The notes beneath the pieces are model-generated. The model saw only the letters and a list, made by a program, of their open reading frames with translations, searched no databases and was not told the DNA's origin. The translations under genes were made by a program, and so were the position numbers. From Trichoplax adhaerens (lineage: Eukaryota > Placozoa > Uniplacotomia > Trichoplacea > Trichoplacidae), in NCBI RefSeq assembly GCF_000150275.1, contig NW_002060949.1:2353836-2417835 (forward strand): 64,000 nt of DNA, read 5' to 3'. Shown piece after piece: positions 26,901-45,125 of this stretch. How positions within the stretch are numbered: position 1 is the stretch's first letter; every line of letters begins with the position of its first letter.

Positions 26901-29900
26901 TCGATGAATAAGTTGTAAATTGTATTAAGACTTACCAAATCTCTTATTTGTAAAGTTTGATTGCCCAAACCATCAATTAAAGGTCTGATAAAGAATGATC
27001 CGTTACTGAAAATGAAGTGATCACTACTTGCTACTTTAATAATGACAGTAATTATGTTACCTATAGTCCATTCTTAAAGTGCATAATATTAAAGAACCGA
27101 ATACTGTCCAAATGGCAAGTCCACATTTTTCCCAAGACATTGCTAATACACAGCCATCAGGTGACCATCTGATGCATCTAACAGCTCCAGCAACACTCGA
27201 GACATCTATATAAGTAAATAGCGCTTTTAGCTTAACCAATTTTATATGAAATAAATTCACAAAGTTCAGTTTATAAGACGTAGTTTTCGTTAGCTATAGA
27301 TTACCTATAGGGTCTTTATGTACAAATTTTAGTTTATGCGATAAGTTCAAAGCGCCGGTGACCTCATCTAGGTTATAGGCTGCGGCTTGTCCGCTATAAG
27401 AGTATGCATTTTAAGAGAATTTTTACGTATTCAGTAAAGTTTTGGACTGAACTTCTATCATGACAGTATGTTAATATTTTGATTAAGCTGCAATACACAC
27501 TTGGAAAGGCCAAAAACTATAAAACGATATTTATTGTTGATTGCAATACATGTAGCGGTTGAAGTATTCTTCGCCCAGACAGCATATAAACTCTACAAGT
27601 TAGAAAATGAATAATATGCCATAAAGCGAATCTTTAAATTCAATTCCGAATTTAGCCAAACTACGATAGTTTGTCTTTGTACACAAATAGCAAAAGGTAC
27701 GTATAGCTACTTAGCTTACATTTGGAGATACAGTGGGAGCACTGCATAATACGAAAGCGCCCCTACCGTCTTCAAGAATAATTGCATACCCATGAAGTGA
27801 TCGGCTATATTCAATGGCAATAATGTATGAATCATCCGGGCTTAAGAATGACGCTAGAAAGACAAAGATCAATCTTAAAAGAGGTTATGCTGTACGCGTA
27901 CATTGAAGAATAGAATTATGCTAAAGAATGAATTTATATTTTATCGTTTTAAAAAAGACCTTTTGCATTTGATTGATCTGCCGAAAATGGTATGTTATTA
28001 ATTTGAACAGTTAATTGAGCATATAGCAATCCATCCCACTTATAATGAAAAATATTGCCACCTCTCGTTGTTACAATTATTTCCTCTTGACGACATATGA
28101 TGCTATCCAATTGGTTATACAGTTAAATAACGAAGGAAAAATATACAACGGTTACAATGCATATACTACATTTTACCTATAAAATAATAAAAGTACTATA
28201 ACTGATGACAAGACTACGATATAAACTATATATAATTCGAACTGTTAAAGTCGCCTAAGTACAAACTCTGTTGTTCCATCTTTGATTGGTACACCACACT
28301 TGAAATTAAGCGTCCATGAAGGAACAACGCCAAGGTCTTCGCTAACTACTTCTGAACGTATAACTCTAAAAGTAATATCCACCATTTCAAGTATATTAAT
28401 CAATACTGCATTGTTGTATCTAATACACTTGTAAAGCAAAGGCAAATAGGACGCAAATACTGTAGAACTGAATACCTTTTCGATTTGATGCGATAAAGTT
28501 CGTGATCTTTCTGATTTAAAGAATCTTTACAAACGTTTAATATGACTATAAAGCCTTTATTAGTCTACAAGAGAATCAAAATAAGTATAATTATTTTTTA
28601 GCATCGTATTAAATAAGAGTTACACCTATTTGACAGTGCAATTATTTGTGACAACTAAATAAGGGATGATTCACGCATAATAAACATTATCTGTAAGAGT
28701 ATTACTTAGAGTACATTTCCATTGCTTAGCTATCTGCAACGACGTTATATACTGTACAGTAGTTGAAATTATACGTACTATTCACAGGACCAAGGTGGCG
28801 TAATTATCACAAAATTATCATTATTACCATCATTATGCTTACATCGTGTAGCATTTTAATTGTATAGTTCATACTCGTCATGTTTACATCGTGGTATCAC
28901 AGGCATTATAAAAATAAGTACGGTAATATTACTTGTTGATTGACCATCTGATAAAGAAGCAACTTGGTTATGCTGTAATTATGCCTGCTTTTCAACGTCG
29001 GAATTGCATTTGCAAGTGTAATACTACAGCTACAATATGTGCACAACGTAGATCGTAGTTTGCTATAATCTTAACTGCAAAAATAATTTTTTATGTTAGA
29101 GCACGATGATGGCTAAATGATAGGTAATAGTATTATTACATTTCTATTAAGTTGCAATCTACCAGCATACCTTATCTATTAATACCGTAATGATATCAAT
29201 TAAAAAGTTTGATTCGACTGAATTAATCAATAGATGCTAGCAATGGTACTACAAAAATAAGATGTACTGTACACTAAAGAAGATCCTTATAATTGAGTGA
29301 TATCTGCCTTGCTAACTTACCCTAATTGCGAGAGCCGAAGCGTCAGATTTCCAATGGAGATCAACAAAATATCCCATTTGTTTTAAAGCACGTTCCGGCC
29401 AAACATATACGGCTATTAAAGCTCTGGGCTGAAATTAAAGTTTACATAAATAGGATCAAATATCAAATAGAGAATTTTGTAAAGTGACCCTGCTACTATA
29501 CATTGGATTTGCTGCTACATTATCTTTTCGTAGACATCAGATGTCTCTTTTAAACAGCTACAAGTTATTTTAAGATTACTTGGCATGAGTCATTTGATAG
29601 GCTGTAACTTAATTGTAATTAATTTTTAAAAAAACTAGTAGAAGAAGTTATTGGAAACAAGCGCATAGGTAGGGCCAAGAATACCATTTATTGGTGAATA
29701 ATACTGTCTTGTAGTCAGTATTGGGCAGTGATCACACTTTTGCAATGCTTTATTCTTATCAATTAGCACGAGCTTTGTCCACAATGGCAGGAGTGAATTT
29801 AATTAATTCAATATGTGTATATTCAGATATAATGTATGTTGGCTATGGCCTAATTCAATCACGCGCTAATGCATATACAACGTAGCAAGAATTTGTATAC

Positions 29901-31756
29901 CCAGTTGATCAAGCTCAACCATGGTTAAATCATATTAAGGCAGCGAATTTTAATTTAGTGAAAAAGTCTTTCTTAGATAAAAATGGCGAATTAAATTGAA
30001 TTGAATGTATCCTGTAAAGTAATCATGTTGAACAAGCTAGTGATAAAGTGTTGCTGTTTTAATGTTAAAGAGCTACTCCTGCCATTCGCGAGTAGTGAAA
30101 ATTAACAAGAAAAGAGAATAATGAGTAGATCAATACGTTTGCTAATGTACAAGTAAAATTGATCCAAACAGACACAACAATAAGCTAACTAGAATGAATT
30201 ACTGCTGGCATCCATTAACCTAGTTGCATGCGTATATAATTATCAATGAGCCTAATGGAATAAATGATTAGTCAATGATCTGTCCCAATTGGATGGATGT
30301 GAAATTGCGTAAGATGTAAACCAGCTGAACTGCATACACTATTTCCTAGCAGTAACTATTTGGGTCTTGATGTTAAAGGGCGACTGGACAGATCACTTAA
30401 TGGAATAAATGATTAGTCAATGATCTGTCCCAATTGGATGGATGTGAAATTGCGTAAGATGTAAACCAGCTGAACTGCACACACTATTTCCTAGCAGTGA
30501 GTACAGTAATTGGGTCTTGATGTTCGGATGATTCGAGAGATAACTGGAAGGGAGAGCAAATCCCTTGATGGTTTTATTATTGATTGGCAGCTTAACGGGG
30601 TACAACGGATAAAAAAGCCTTAGGATGATCAACCATGGAAGAATGAGCATGGGGATGAGAAATGAAAGTCATCTTTGACTATAAGCCATTCTTGTTATGA
30701 TCATCGTAAGTGATAGGATATATCACCATGACAGTGTGTTTGCGTTCTCGAGTAGGTAGTTTGAAATTGGATTAGGTAGCTTGTACTCTATTGTTGTCGT
30801 CGAATGTTAGGGTTATCAGTAGATAGTGTAGAATCCAGTAGAATGCTTGTCATGATGATTGAGATAGCAATGATGATGATCATCATTGCATGGACAGGAT
30901 TCAATGAATTCTCTATACTGTACACTTGGGTTTATGTTACAGGGATTGCTTAATGAAAGGAGCAGAACTACTCCTAAGGCAATGGTTATGAACGTTAATA
31001 ACTTCTTACGGTACAGTGATGTTATCACTTTTATCCTAATTTGCCATTGCAAGCTGTACTTACTCTACTCAATCTCTTACCATGACTGGTAGACTAGCAA
31101 TAAGATATTTTATTTTATGGTGATTCTGTTTCTTCAGTCGCTAACTTCAAATTTGACATTGAAATAGTTGTTATGAATTATCCATGTGAGTAGGCAGTCG
31201 TCTTGCTATGACATTTTTATCGTAATTTACCATTGCAAGCTCTATTCTTTCTACTCTATCCCTTAAAATGACTGATAGACTAGCAATAAGATATCTTAGT
31301 CAATGATAAGTCTGTTTTTTTTAGCACCTAGCTTCAAATTTAAAATTGAAATGGTTGTTATTGTCCATGTGAGTAGGCATTCATCTTGAATAGTCATAAC
31401 AACCATATGGGAAAATATCATCCTTCAACCGACTGCTATCCAACGTGCATTTGTTCTATAGCTTTTTACTCATCAATAACATTTGTATCAAAGTAGAAGA
31501 TAGACTACTAGAGTGAACTATAATGTATGGAACTAGAAATAGATGGAAATACATGCTTTTTTCCTTCTTTCAAAGAGAGAAAAGTAAAATGGCAAAAACT
31601 TACTCGATGATTCCATAAGCAGACCGTTGTAGCTGAAACTGTGGCAATAACACGACGTTCTCGACTGGAACGCACTGCCAATATTGGACCAATATTCTTG
31701 ATGCTGCTAGTCTTGCTAGCGCTAAATTTTTTCGGCCAACCGACTGCGTAATACAT
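20915..31756 (-). CDS. RIC1: RIC1 homolog, Rab6A guanine-nucleotide exchange factor subunit
   Basis: RIC1 pairs with RGP1 to activate Rab6 at the Golgi for retrograde transport. The start is ATG at 31756 ([17 protein letters not shown], the family N-terminus). Exon 1 is 31756-31604, exon 2 29428-29321 ([20 protein letters not shown]) and exon 3 probably 28506-28461. Many small exons follow: [12 protein letters not shown] (near 27560), [20 protein letters not shown] (27110-27200), [12 protein letters not shown] (26520), [19 protein letters not shown] (25800), [14 protein letters not shown] (24490), [13 protein letters not shown] (24170-24209). The RIC1 domain reads [20 protein letters not shown] (23850) and [20 protein letters not shown] (23560-23630). 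C-terminal exons (22.7-20.9 kb) include a Ser/Thr/Pro-rich linker and an Asp/Glu-rich part and end in SDCIIS. N-terminal WD-type repeats are expected from the family. Junctions near 28100-28460 are not settled. Confidence 0.93.
30253..30524. repeat. two-copy direct duplication, about 145 bp period
   Basis: The segment starting TAATGGAATAAATGATTAGT at 30253 recurs at 30398 almost unchanged, through CCCAATTGGATGGATGTGAA and CTGAACTGCA-ACACTATTTC to TGGGTCTTGATGTT. The second copy has a short internal change after AGCAGT. It lies in RIC1 intron 1. High identity suggests a recent duplication. Confidence 0.9.
31024..31390. repeat. diverged two-copy tandem repeat, about 180 bp
   Basis: Both halves share CCATTGCAAGCT, TGACTG-TAGACTAGCAATAAG, AGCTTCAAATTT (first copy AACTTCAAATTT) and CCATGTGAGTAGGCA, with many substitutions and indels. 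The repeat lies in RIC1 intron 1, 0.7 kb from the two-copy duplication at 30253-30524, so this intron seems prone to local duplication. Confidence 0.75.
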
Positions 31757-31959
31757 GAACGATTCCTGGACTACTAATAGAGCAATAACTTTGTAAAATA
31801 ACGCAGCGGTGGCTATTTACTTGAAGCAAGAGAGAGAGGAAAAAATGGAGAAAGTAGAGCCTACTGTGATGGTTTTCCGGCATCAATGCTTTGATTACCA
31901 ATAGTGCTAAACTTACCACCGGATCCGATCGAGACCTGGCTTTGCCTTGGCTCCAACAC

Positions 31960-32150
31960 CCTACAGTATTGTATGGCATGGGAGTGTAGTTGCAGTAGTG
32001 GGCCTGGATGGGCCCAGATTGCAGTACAGTCGATTCAAGTACTGTACACTGTACACTGTGTACAGTACAGTCAATGTGGGCCCATGACATTATTTTTGCT
32101 AGCCGTCGATCTTGACGGTGCTCTACCGCATACTATAGCACAGTATCCAG
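31960..32150. repeat. ACTGTACAGT palindrome array, second island (part 1)
   Basis: Tight clusters of GTACTGTACACTGTACACTG and TACAGTACAGT lie 200-400 bp upstream of the RIC1 start codon, embedded in DNA with GC-rich pieces such as GGGCCTGGATGGGCCC. The motif is the same as in the island upstream of RAD23. Open frames over it on both strands mirror each other and are artefacts of the palindromes. Confidence 0.8.
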
Positions 32151-32326
32151 TGTAACGATCTACTGTATCGTATTACTGTTGAAGCTTGATGGGAACATTT
32201 GACACTTGGATGGCCTAATGCATACAGTACGTTAATTTAGTCTACAATCGCTCGCAAAAATAATGTCGCCTTACAGGTCCACAGTGTAACACCAACCAGA
32301 CCATTTGTACCATTTGTGTAGTCAAA

Positions 32327-32637
32327 CTTGAGCTTCAAACTTGAGCTTCAAACTTGAGCTTCAAACTTGAGCTTCAGACTTGAGCTTCAGACTTGAGCTT
32401 CAGACTTGAGCTTCAGACTCAGCTTCAGACAGAAGCTTCAGACTTGAGCTTCAGCCTCAGCTTCAGACAGAAGCTTCAGACTCACAGGTCCACAGTGTAA
32501 CACCAACTAGACCATTTGTATAGTCAAGCTTGAGCTTCAGACTTGAGCTTCAGACAGAAACTTCAGACTTCAGCTTCAGACTTCAGCTTCAGACTCAGCT
32601 TCAGATAGAAGCTTCAGACTTGAGCTTCAGACAGATA
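32327..32637. repeat. 13-bp minisatellite, CTTGAGCTTCAGA type
   Basis: The unit CTTGAGCTTCARA is repeated four times as AAA-ending and then many times as AGA-ending copies. Shortened variants (CTCAGCTTCAGA) and variants with CAGAAGCTT are mixed in. A flanking segment, ACAGGTCCACAGTGTAACAC to AGACCATTTGTA, occurs at 32275 and again at 32485, so repeat plus flank were duplicated together. Confidence 0.92.
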
Positions 32638-32649
32638 CTCCTTGTCCAG

Positions 32650-32850
32650 TCCACTACAGTACACTGAGTACAGTACTGTATAGTGGATTGCAGTTACAGT
32701 AAAAGTACTGTACGAACATTGCACAGTACAGTACAAGTCATTCATGCCAACACCAACTTCGACATTTTGTAACGGTACTGTACACTGTAGCGTATAGTCA
32801 TTAGTCAAGCAGTAGCCTCAGACAGATGCTGTACTGTACTCGGTTTCGTC
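32650..32850. repeat. ACTGTACAGT palindrome array, second island (part 2)
   Basis: The motifs ACTACAGTACACTGAGTACA, GTACTGTACGAAC, GCACAGTACAGTAC, GGTACTGTACACTGTA and GCTGTACTGTACTCGG lie directly after the minisatellite. With the part at 31960-32150 this forms one island split by the minisatellite. Confidence 0.75.
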
Positions 32851-35800
32851 GACTGGACTCCTGCTATGGACTACCAGCCAGAGTGCAACCGGTACTGGAC
32901 TCCAATTTTCATACTAAAACCACTTAGAACGATACTCCATACGCCATGACGGCAATCGCTCTCTCCGATCGCACATGTACAGTTGTAGTCTTCTACTCGC
33001 ATACTTGGCATGACTGGACAGCTGACGTCCTCTATACAGACTGAAGACAGCCCGAGAGAGCGTCAACCACGGTAGAGTGAGTGACTCTAGCAGTCGTCAA
33101 GCCTGGCGACATTCATTCGTGCAAGCTTGACCCTTCCTTGCACTTCACCAGTGGCCTTTGCTTTCTTTCATCAAATCATTCAGCTTGTTACAGCAGATTG
33201 ACTATCAGGTAGTCTGCAAGCGATTGGATCATGGGGTCACACTTGAAACTTCACAGCCCTGCTGGTACACAACCAATCATCATGGATTGGCCATTAGTCA
33301 TGACGGTGAGTACGACAACATCGCTGCCGTGGAATCATTTCAACACCATTCTGCAAGCTAATTTTGCTTACCCATTTGTATTATCAATCAACATTGTCTA
33401 TATCAGATTGCTTGTAGATAGCAATAGTCATCATCGACTAATTTATTTTACTACAGTCGATTGACACAGTAAGCCTTGCATGATGTCGTACATTGTACAC
33501 ATTGGCAGGGCATGACTGCAATACAAAACTCCTTTTCAATCTCTCCTAGACGATTGTTTATTGCTAAATTCCATGAACACTTTCTATTCGATCACTCCTC
33601 TTACTTTACACGCTTATTGGACACTTATATAGCTTACAAATGATTGTACTCAAAAGAATCTCATCCACTTGGCTCATTCATCTAGGCTACCAACAGCATC
33701 ATCGCTCGTCCAAGAATTACAGTAGATATTTGTAGTTCATGTCCATTCTTTTCCATTCCAATCACTACTGTATATAACATACCAGATCAATTTACCATCG
33801 TTTTCACTTCGTTATTCCAATTATCCATAGTGATCGATGGATAGACATACTGTGAACGTATCAAAATGGCCCACAGTCATCGCTTAACTTACCGTAGGGT
33901 AATTTCACGTATTGCAAAAGTAGAACCATACCAGTCTTTCTGTATCAAACTGCACTTCTGACTGACTGGAGTGATGGTGCCTTACCGTACAGTAATAACA
34001 ATACCAGCTACTATTATTATCATCCTCTTCCATGCTGCCTTGACTACAAAATCGCTATACCATGGATACTATATCATTGTATATCATCGTTGATGAATTG
34101 AATGGAACATGACAATAATCTTGCAATATCGTACGATTCATTCTATTCCCCTCTCCAACTCTCAACAGGAATGAGAAGAACTAATAGAGATTCTATTATC
34201 GTTCGTTGGTAAAAAAAAAATACATAAAATCGGACTCTTGGTCTACGTATTCATCCTTCTTCATTCATACAATGTTAGTTAGAATGACTACATTGCATTT
34301 TAGTATCAATACCGACGTAATTTTCAATTGCAAATCATCCTCGTTTCCTATGTAAAACATTGTACATAGGCGCTTTTATTATCGTGAAATAATCGAATGA
34401 CAAGCCAATCAATCTAATAATCGATTGGACTATATCGAAGAACGAGTAAAAAGCAACGGGCATTGCTCACTAAAAATTCAAGCCAGTCATTCATTAGACA
34501 ATAGTGCCAAACATTGAACGGATATTTCCCCTTCATCAACCCATCGATCTTTTTCAACCCTTTGTTAATGACGGTAGTAAAAATCGTCATATAAGCCAGA
34601 ATAGATCCTAAAGTATAAGAGTATTTTAACTTTGAAAAAAAGGCTTTTTCATTCATTTTTAGTGGGATTTCTATTCGCTTCCGGTGCTACACGATGACCT
34701 AAAACTGACATGGCCCATGGCCGTAGTTCTCGACATAGAAAGTATTCCATAAAGATAGTATGATAGTACAGTACTGTAAAGAGGAACATCCTACTGTACA
34801 CTAATAGAAAGCAATAAAAGACCATCAAATCGAAAGTAAACCCTGGTAATTTCAGTGCCTCTAGATCACAGTTTTCGACTTTTTTTTTTAGAGTACATTA
34901 TCGATGACAAAGCCTTCAAAATACATTCTTAACTCATGTGTTAGATTAGACCGCTAAAAGTCCAAGCGGTAATATAGTAAATTAGATATCGCGATAAGAT
35001 AATGCCCTATCCTGACGTAGCCTTACTGTCGATAATAAATAAATAATACAGACAATTGGACTTAACTTTCTCTTTTTTCATCCTACCAAAGATTGAATGA
35101 ATGAATAATCGTAAGGCATGTTGCAGCCGCTGTTCCAGTTTTGCTATGTGTTTATATTACCCATACTCTATTTATTTTGCTAAAATCGTGTATCACTCAC
35201 TACCAGTGCACTGAGTAAACGCGTACCCTGTGCATGTACAAACATGAAAGTTATGATGTAAATTACGTCAGATAACATTATGGATGTTATCTTAATTCTA
35301 CTGTTCCACAATCAGCATTCAAGTTATGCTGATATTCGTCGGTATTATCATGATTGAAATGGTTATTAAGGCACTAGTGTAGAGTCAGCAATAAATCGAT
35401 CTTCGTGTGGTGTTGAACTGCTCTACTGCAATAATACCATATCTCAAACATACGATATGAATTAGTAGCACCCTATACCCTGTACTGACTAGTAATCGTC
35501 CACAAAATTGAGCTTATACACTCTAAAAAGTAATGTAAATCCTCTCTCCCGTAGTTACCTTACAGTATATGTTAAATGGCATTTCTATCGATTCTTCCCT
35601 CATTCTCCTGTTTTACTGACTTGATGTACTGTATAGCCCAAGTCGACGTTGCCAGGACTTGATGTATACCCACAGTATAAACATTGTGTATTATAATTTT
35701 ATACGGCGGATAAAATCTCTATCCGGCCTGAGTTATGCTGCACGCATTTTGACGTACGTATATACGTACAAGTACAGTGTGAATATTATATATATAATTA

Positions 35801-35992
35801 TACAGTACATTAATTATAAATTCGATGTGCTGAATAAAATGGCTGTACGAGTTTGATATAGACTTACAGTATGAAAACTATCATAGACTTCTTAAGAATG
35901 ATATATTCTTAAGCTGTTATTCCTACTATAAATTTTGAAGCGAACTCTTCTAAAGTGAGACTTTATTTCTACTTTTTTATTTCTCTACATAG

Positions 35993-41493
<5,501 letters not shown>

Positions 41494-42559
41494 AGATCTT
41501 TATGACCGAAATGAGGATTACCAAAAGAACGATACGATTAACTTCTATTAATGTGATATTTAAGTTGTAGAAAGAAATTTATGTAAATATTATACAGTTG
41601 ACTTCGAGTTTATACGAATGTTACCGATACTATGCAAATAGAGCGCATTTTAGAAACATTCAAGTGATAACTGAAAAGTGTTTGAAAAATTTTTCTTTTA
41701 TCGCAGTCTCTCCAACAAGATTCTTACTATATTATATTGTTTAAGAAGCGATTTACTCTCCATATTGTGCTGTACTCTGTAAATTGCTCCTTAGATCGTT
41801 ATTTAATTTCGAAAGATAATTGACGTCAAAATACTTGATAGCCTCGAACGTGAATTATCCAAATTTCAGGCCTACCTTCAGTAGTACTGGCGTATTTGTG
41901 TTTCAAGCAAACATAGCAAAAAGGTTATTATATTATTTGTGCTGTACTATACGCAAGATAGGGAGAAGCTCAGGAATGACCTTAGCGAATATAAAATCAC
42001 ATTATGAACAAAATTGTATGTTTTATGGTACATTAAAAATTGCATAACTTATAAAGATGTTTCTTGCTACGGTAGCAAATGGAAACTAGTGCAGAAATTA
42101 TGTAATTACTGTGTTACGAAAAATTTTGGCAATAAAATCTAATCCGCTGTTAACAATTACCAACTTTATATTACAGGTATACCACAATCTATAATCTTGT
42201 ATTCGACATATCAATACATGCACTATACGCGTATAAAATCGATTGTTCTTTAAACTAATGATTGCAGATAGGACTAATTTTCTAGAAACAAGATAGCGGA
42301 GGTTATATCTGAACAACGTACATCTGAGATTCTTGAACTTCGTCATTTGCTGTTTACAAATTTTGAAGGACGTTCATAATACTGTATATTATCGACATAT
42401 TCGTGTTCTAACTGTAATAAAACAATCTTTTAATTTTCACTGCATTCTTAGGTATTGACAATATGGCCATTTCAGAAGATTACTATTGCAGTACTAAATT
42501 GAACTTTAATTTTTGCTTGCATTGCCGCCATGCAAAGAAATTGGCGCGGGCACTGTTTC

Positions 42560-43860
42560 ATTCTCATGCTCAATACAGTATTGTGTCGATTATATCCTAT
42601 TAAGGCAAACATTTTCCGTACATAACTTAGCTATAGGATCAAAGTAAACGGAAGTAAAACTTTATAGTAGTGTACTAAAATACTGTATTTTACTTAGCAA
42701 ACACGTACGCAATGTCTCATGAGAACGATGTTCGACTAATTGTTGTGGATTATTATAATTGAGTCCTGTTGTACAGTATTATAACTCGTACAAGTAGCTA
42801 TCCTTTCTTTGGGTAGATCTACTTCTCATACTCGATACAGCATCATACAGTATGTCGACTATAGCCTACAGTATTAACGCAAACGTGTCAGGAGTTAGTT
42901 TAGCTAAAAGATCAAACTAATTACACGAGTAAATTACATTATATTAAATGATTTTGCCATGCTGCACGATATTATGGTTAGCATTCATTCTTCATACGAG
43001 TATAAAGAGTAGATCTGATTCTCATGCTCGATACAGCATATGTTAATTATAGCTCATTAACGCAAACATGTCATTAGATTAGCTACAAGATCAAATTAAT
43101 TATAGGTTATACCCTAATTATCGAGTTGCACGATATTATGGCTAGTATATACTGGATAGAGAAGATCTCATGGCTGTAAATATTACTTATAGCATTTATA
43201 ATTTCATTCTTGCATTGATTATTCCTTTAATCTGCACCTATGGCAAAAGTTGTAAATCTTATATCTTAGCTGTTAAATAAATATTCACATATATTCTTCA
43301 ATTAATTAATTATACTATAATTAATTGAAGAATAGATCTCGCTGCTAAAATGTTACTTATAGCATAATAATTTCATTATTGCATAGAGCACTCCTTCAAC
43401 AACGCTTATACCAAAATTGTAAATTTTACATTCTAACTATTAAATCATTGAGGAGTAGATCTTGCAATTATGAACATTACTTATAACATTAAAACTTCTT
43501 TTTCATGCCTAGAGTACTCCTTTAATTGCATGTATAGCAAATATAAATCTTGTATCCTAACAACTGAACTACTAAAGAGCGGATCTCTTGGCTATAACCA
43601 CTACTTATAGCATTTACAAATATCTATGCCGTATATTGAATCGTTGGAGAGTAGATCTCGCGGCTGAAATGCTATTTACACAGTAGCACTATAACTTTAT
43701 TTTTGCATCGAATACTCCTTAACTTGCACCTATAAAGAAATTGTAAATCTTACATCCTATTTATTGAATTGTTAAGGAGTAGATCTTGTGGCTAAAAGCA
43801 TTATAATTTCATTTTTGCATAGAACGCTCTTTGAGCTGCGTCTATGAGGAAGTTGAAATT
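42560..43860. repeat. degenerate AGATCT-containing tandem repeat region
   Basis: Two interleaved families occur. One has TTCTCATGCTCGATACAGCA followed by TTAACGCAAACATGTCA and AAGATCAAA, at about 42560, 42823 and 43020. The other has GAGTAGATCT followed by GCTGAAAT-TTACTTATAGCATTATAATTTCAT, TTTTGCAT-GAATACTCCTTTA and TTGTAAATCTTACATCCTA. AGATCT (or GGATCT) occurs at about 42815, 43011, 43163, 43334, 43457, 43580, 43652 and 43791, so the spacing is irregular (72-196 bp). Confidence 0.75.
43293..43333. repeat. perfect 15-bp inverted repeat (hairpin)
   Basis: ATTCTTCAATTAATT at 43293-43307 is the exact reverse complement of AATTAATTGAAGAAT at 43319-43333, with an 11-base spacer. It directly abuts an AGATCT of the surrounding tandem array. 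It may be an insertion footprint or simply a chance AT palindrome grown by repeat turnover. Confidence 0.8.
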
Positions 43861-44699
43861 GTAGCGTTGTAGCCTATTTGGGAGACTATATCAAAGTAGA
43901 CCGTGATAGAGGATTGCGCCTCGCTGTAGTGAGATCCTTCATGATCTCTACCAATGAATTAATCATGGAACGAAATTGATCTCATTAACTACGATTAAGT
44001 AAAATTGGATTTAGTGCAATCGCATGGATCTTATAGAGACGGTAATACAGCCAATCCTTACTCAACAGACGGGTACTAGGATCCCCCTTTCCTTTAATTC
44101 TTATACACCTATAGGAATGTAAATCTAAGACTACATAAGTTATTACTATCGATTCCAAGTTGGCCGATGTAGGTTATTCATTCTATTCTATCCATTTCTG
44201 GTTAGGAAAGTTAAAGAAGTATATAGTAGGCTACGTTTCCACATGAATAGCATAAATGATTTACAGTCATGATGAATATCCACTGTAGGCGATGTATAAA
44301 TGAGTCTATATCGGCACAAGCTAAAGAGAAAGTAAACTAGGGCATGCCATGGAGGATAAGGTTCAATATTAAACATTTGGGGACCACATTAACTCTTTCG
44401 TTCATTCATATATACGAGTGCCAGCATAATTAGGTTATTATGCTATCGTACAGATAAGCTAAACGATATTAGTTGTACTAATTTAGTTAGCTTTGAGTAG
44501 AATACAAATCACCAGTGTCATCATAATATATCACTATCAATATCAAGTCATGCTCGATAGGCTTGCGGTAGTCAAAGCCATAACTTGAAGAAAAAGAAAG
44601 AAATCCGCCTTTATTCAATGGTGGAGGGAACAGAAAGCCATCCATAAATCGCCCAGGGCATAAAATCTGCATGCAGACTCGCCAACAAGAATTAATGCC

Positions 44700-45125
44700 T
44701 AGATACTCTTCTATTGCTATGCGGCACTAAAATGGAAAAGTAGACATAAATATCAAAATGATGAATTGAATACAACCGTTCCATTTCCATCAATCTGTTG
44801 ATGGAAAGATGTCGACATGTTGACTACAAAGATTGCAACCATTACTGTACTGCACTCTCTGCTCTCTACAATAAATACAATGAAAACTATGAATAAAAAC
44901 TGTTTGGCTTGATGGGTCTTCCATTGCTATAGTGTACTACGATATGGAAAAGTAGACACAAACATCAGAATGATGAACTGAATACAGACGTCTATTTCTA
45001 TCATTCCGTTAATAAAAAGATGTTGTCTATAGAGGTGACTACCCTTTACAGAACTGCACTGCACTCTCTCCTCCTCTACAACAAATACAAGAAAACGATG
45101 GCTAAAAGCCGCTTGGTTTAATTTC
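44700..45125. repeat. two-copy diverged repeat, about 220 bp
   Basis: Copy 1 (about 44705-44925) and copy 2 (about 44925-45122) share CATTGCTAT, ATGGAAAAGTAGACA-AAA, GAATGATGAA-TGAATACA, ACTGCACTCTCT-CTC and CTACAA-AAATACAA. Divergence is moderate. No ORF is shared between the copies. Confidence 0.75.

Larger units (their letters stand above)
31757..35992. other. region between divergent RIC1 and DOT1L
   Basis: This holds the 5' side of RIC1 (minus) and the undetected first exon(s) of DOT1L (plus). From 31950 to 32850 it carries palindromes and a minisatellite. From 33000 to 35900 it is AT-rich, with poly-purine/pyrimidine tracts and scattered ACTGTAC motifs (34767, 34793). I could not find the expected DOT1L N-terminal exon. 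No other gene is supported. Confidence 0.5.

Noticed and set aside
32327-32637. CRISPR-like array
   Set aside because: Units are contiguous 13-mers without spacers, and the genome is eukaryotic; it is a minisatellite.
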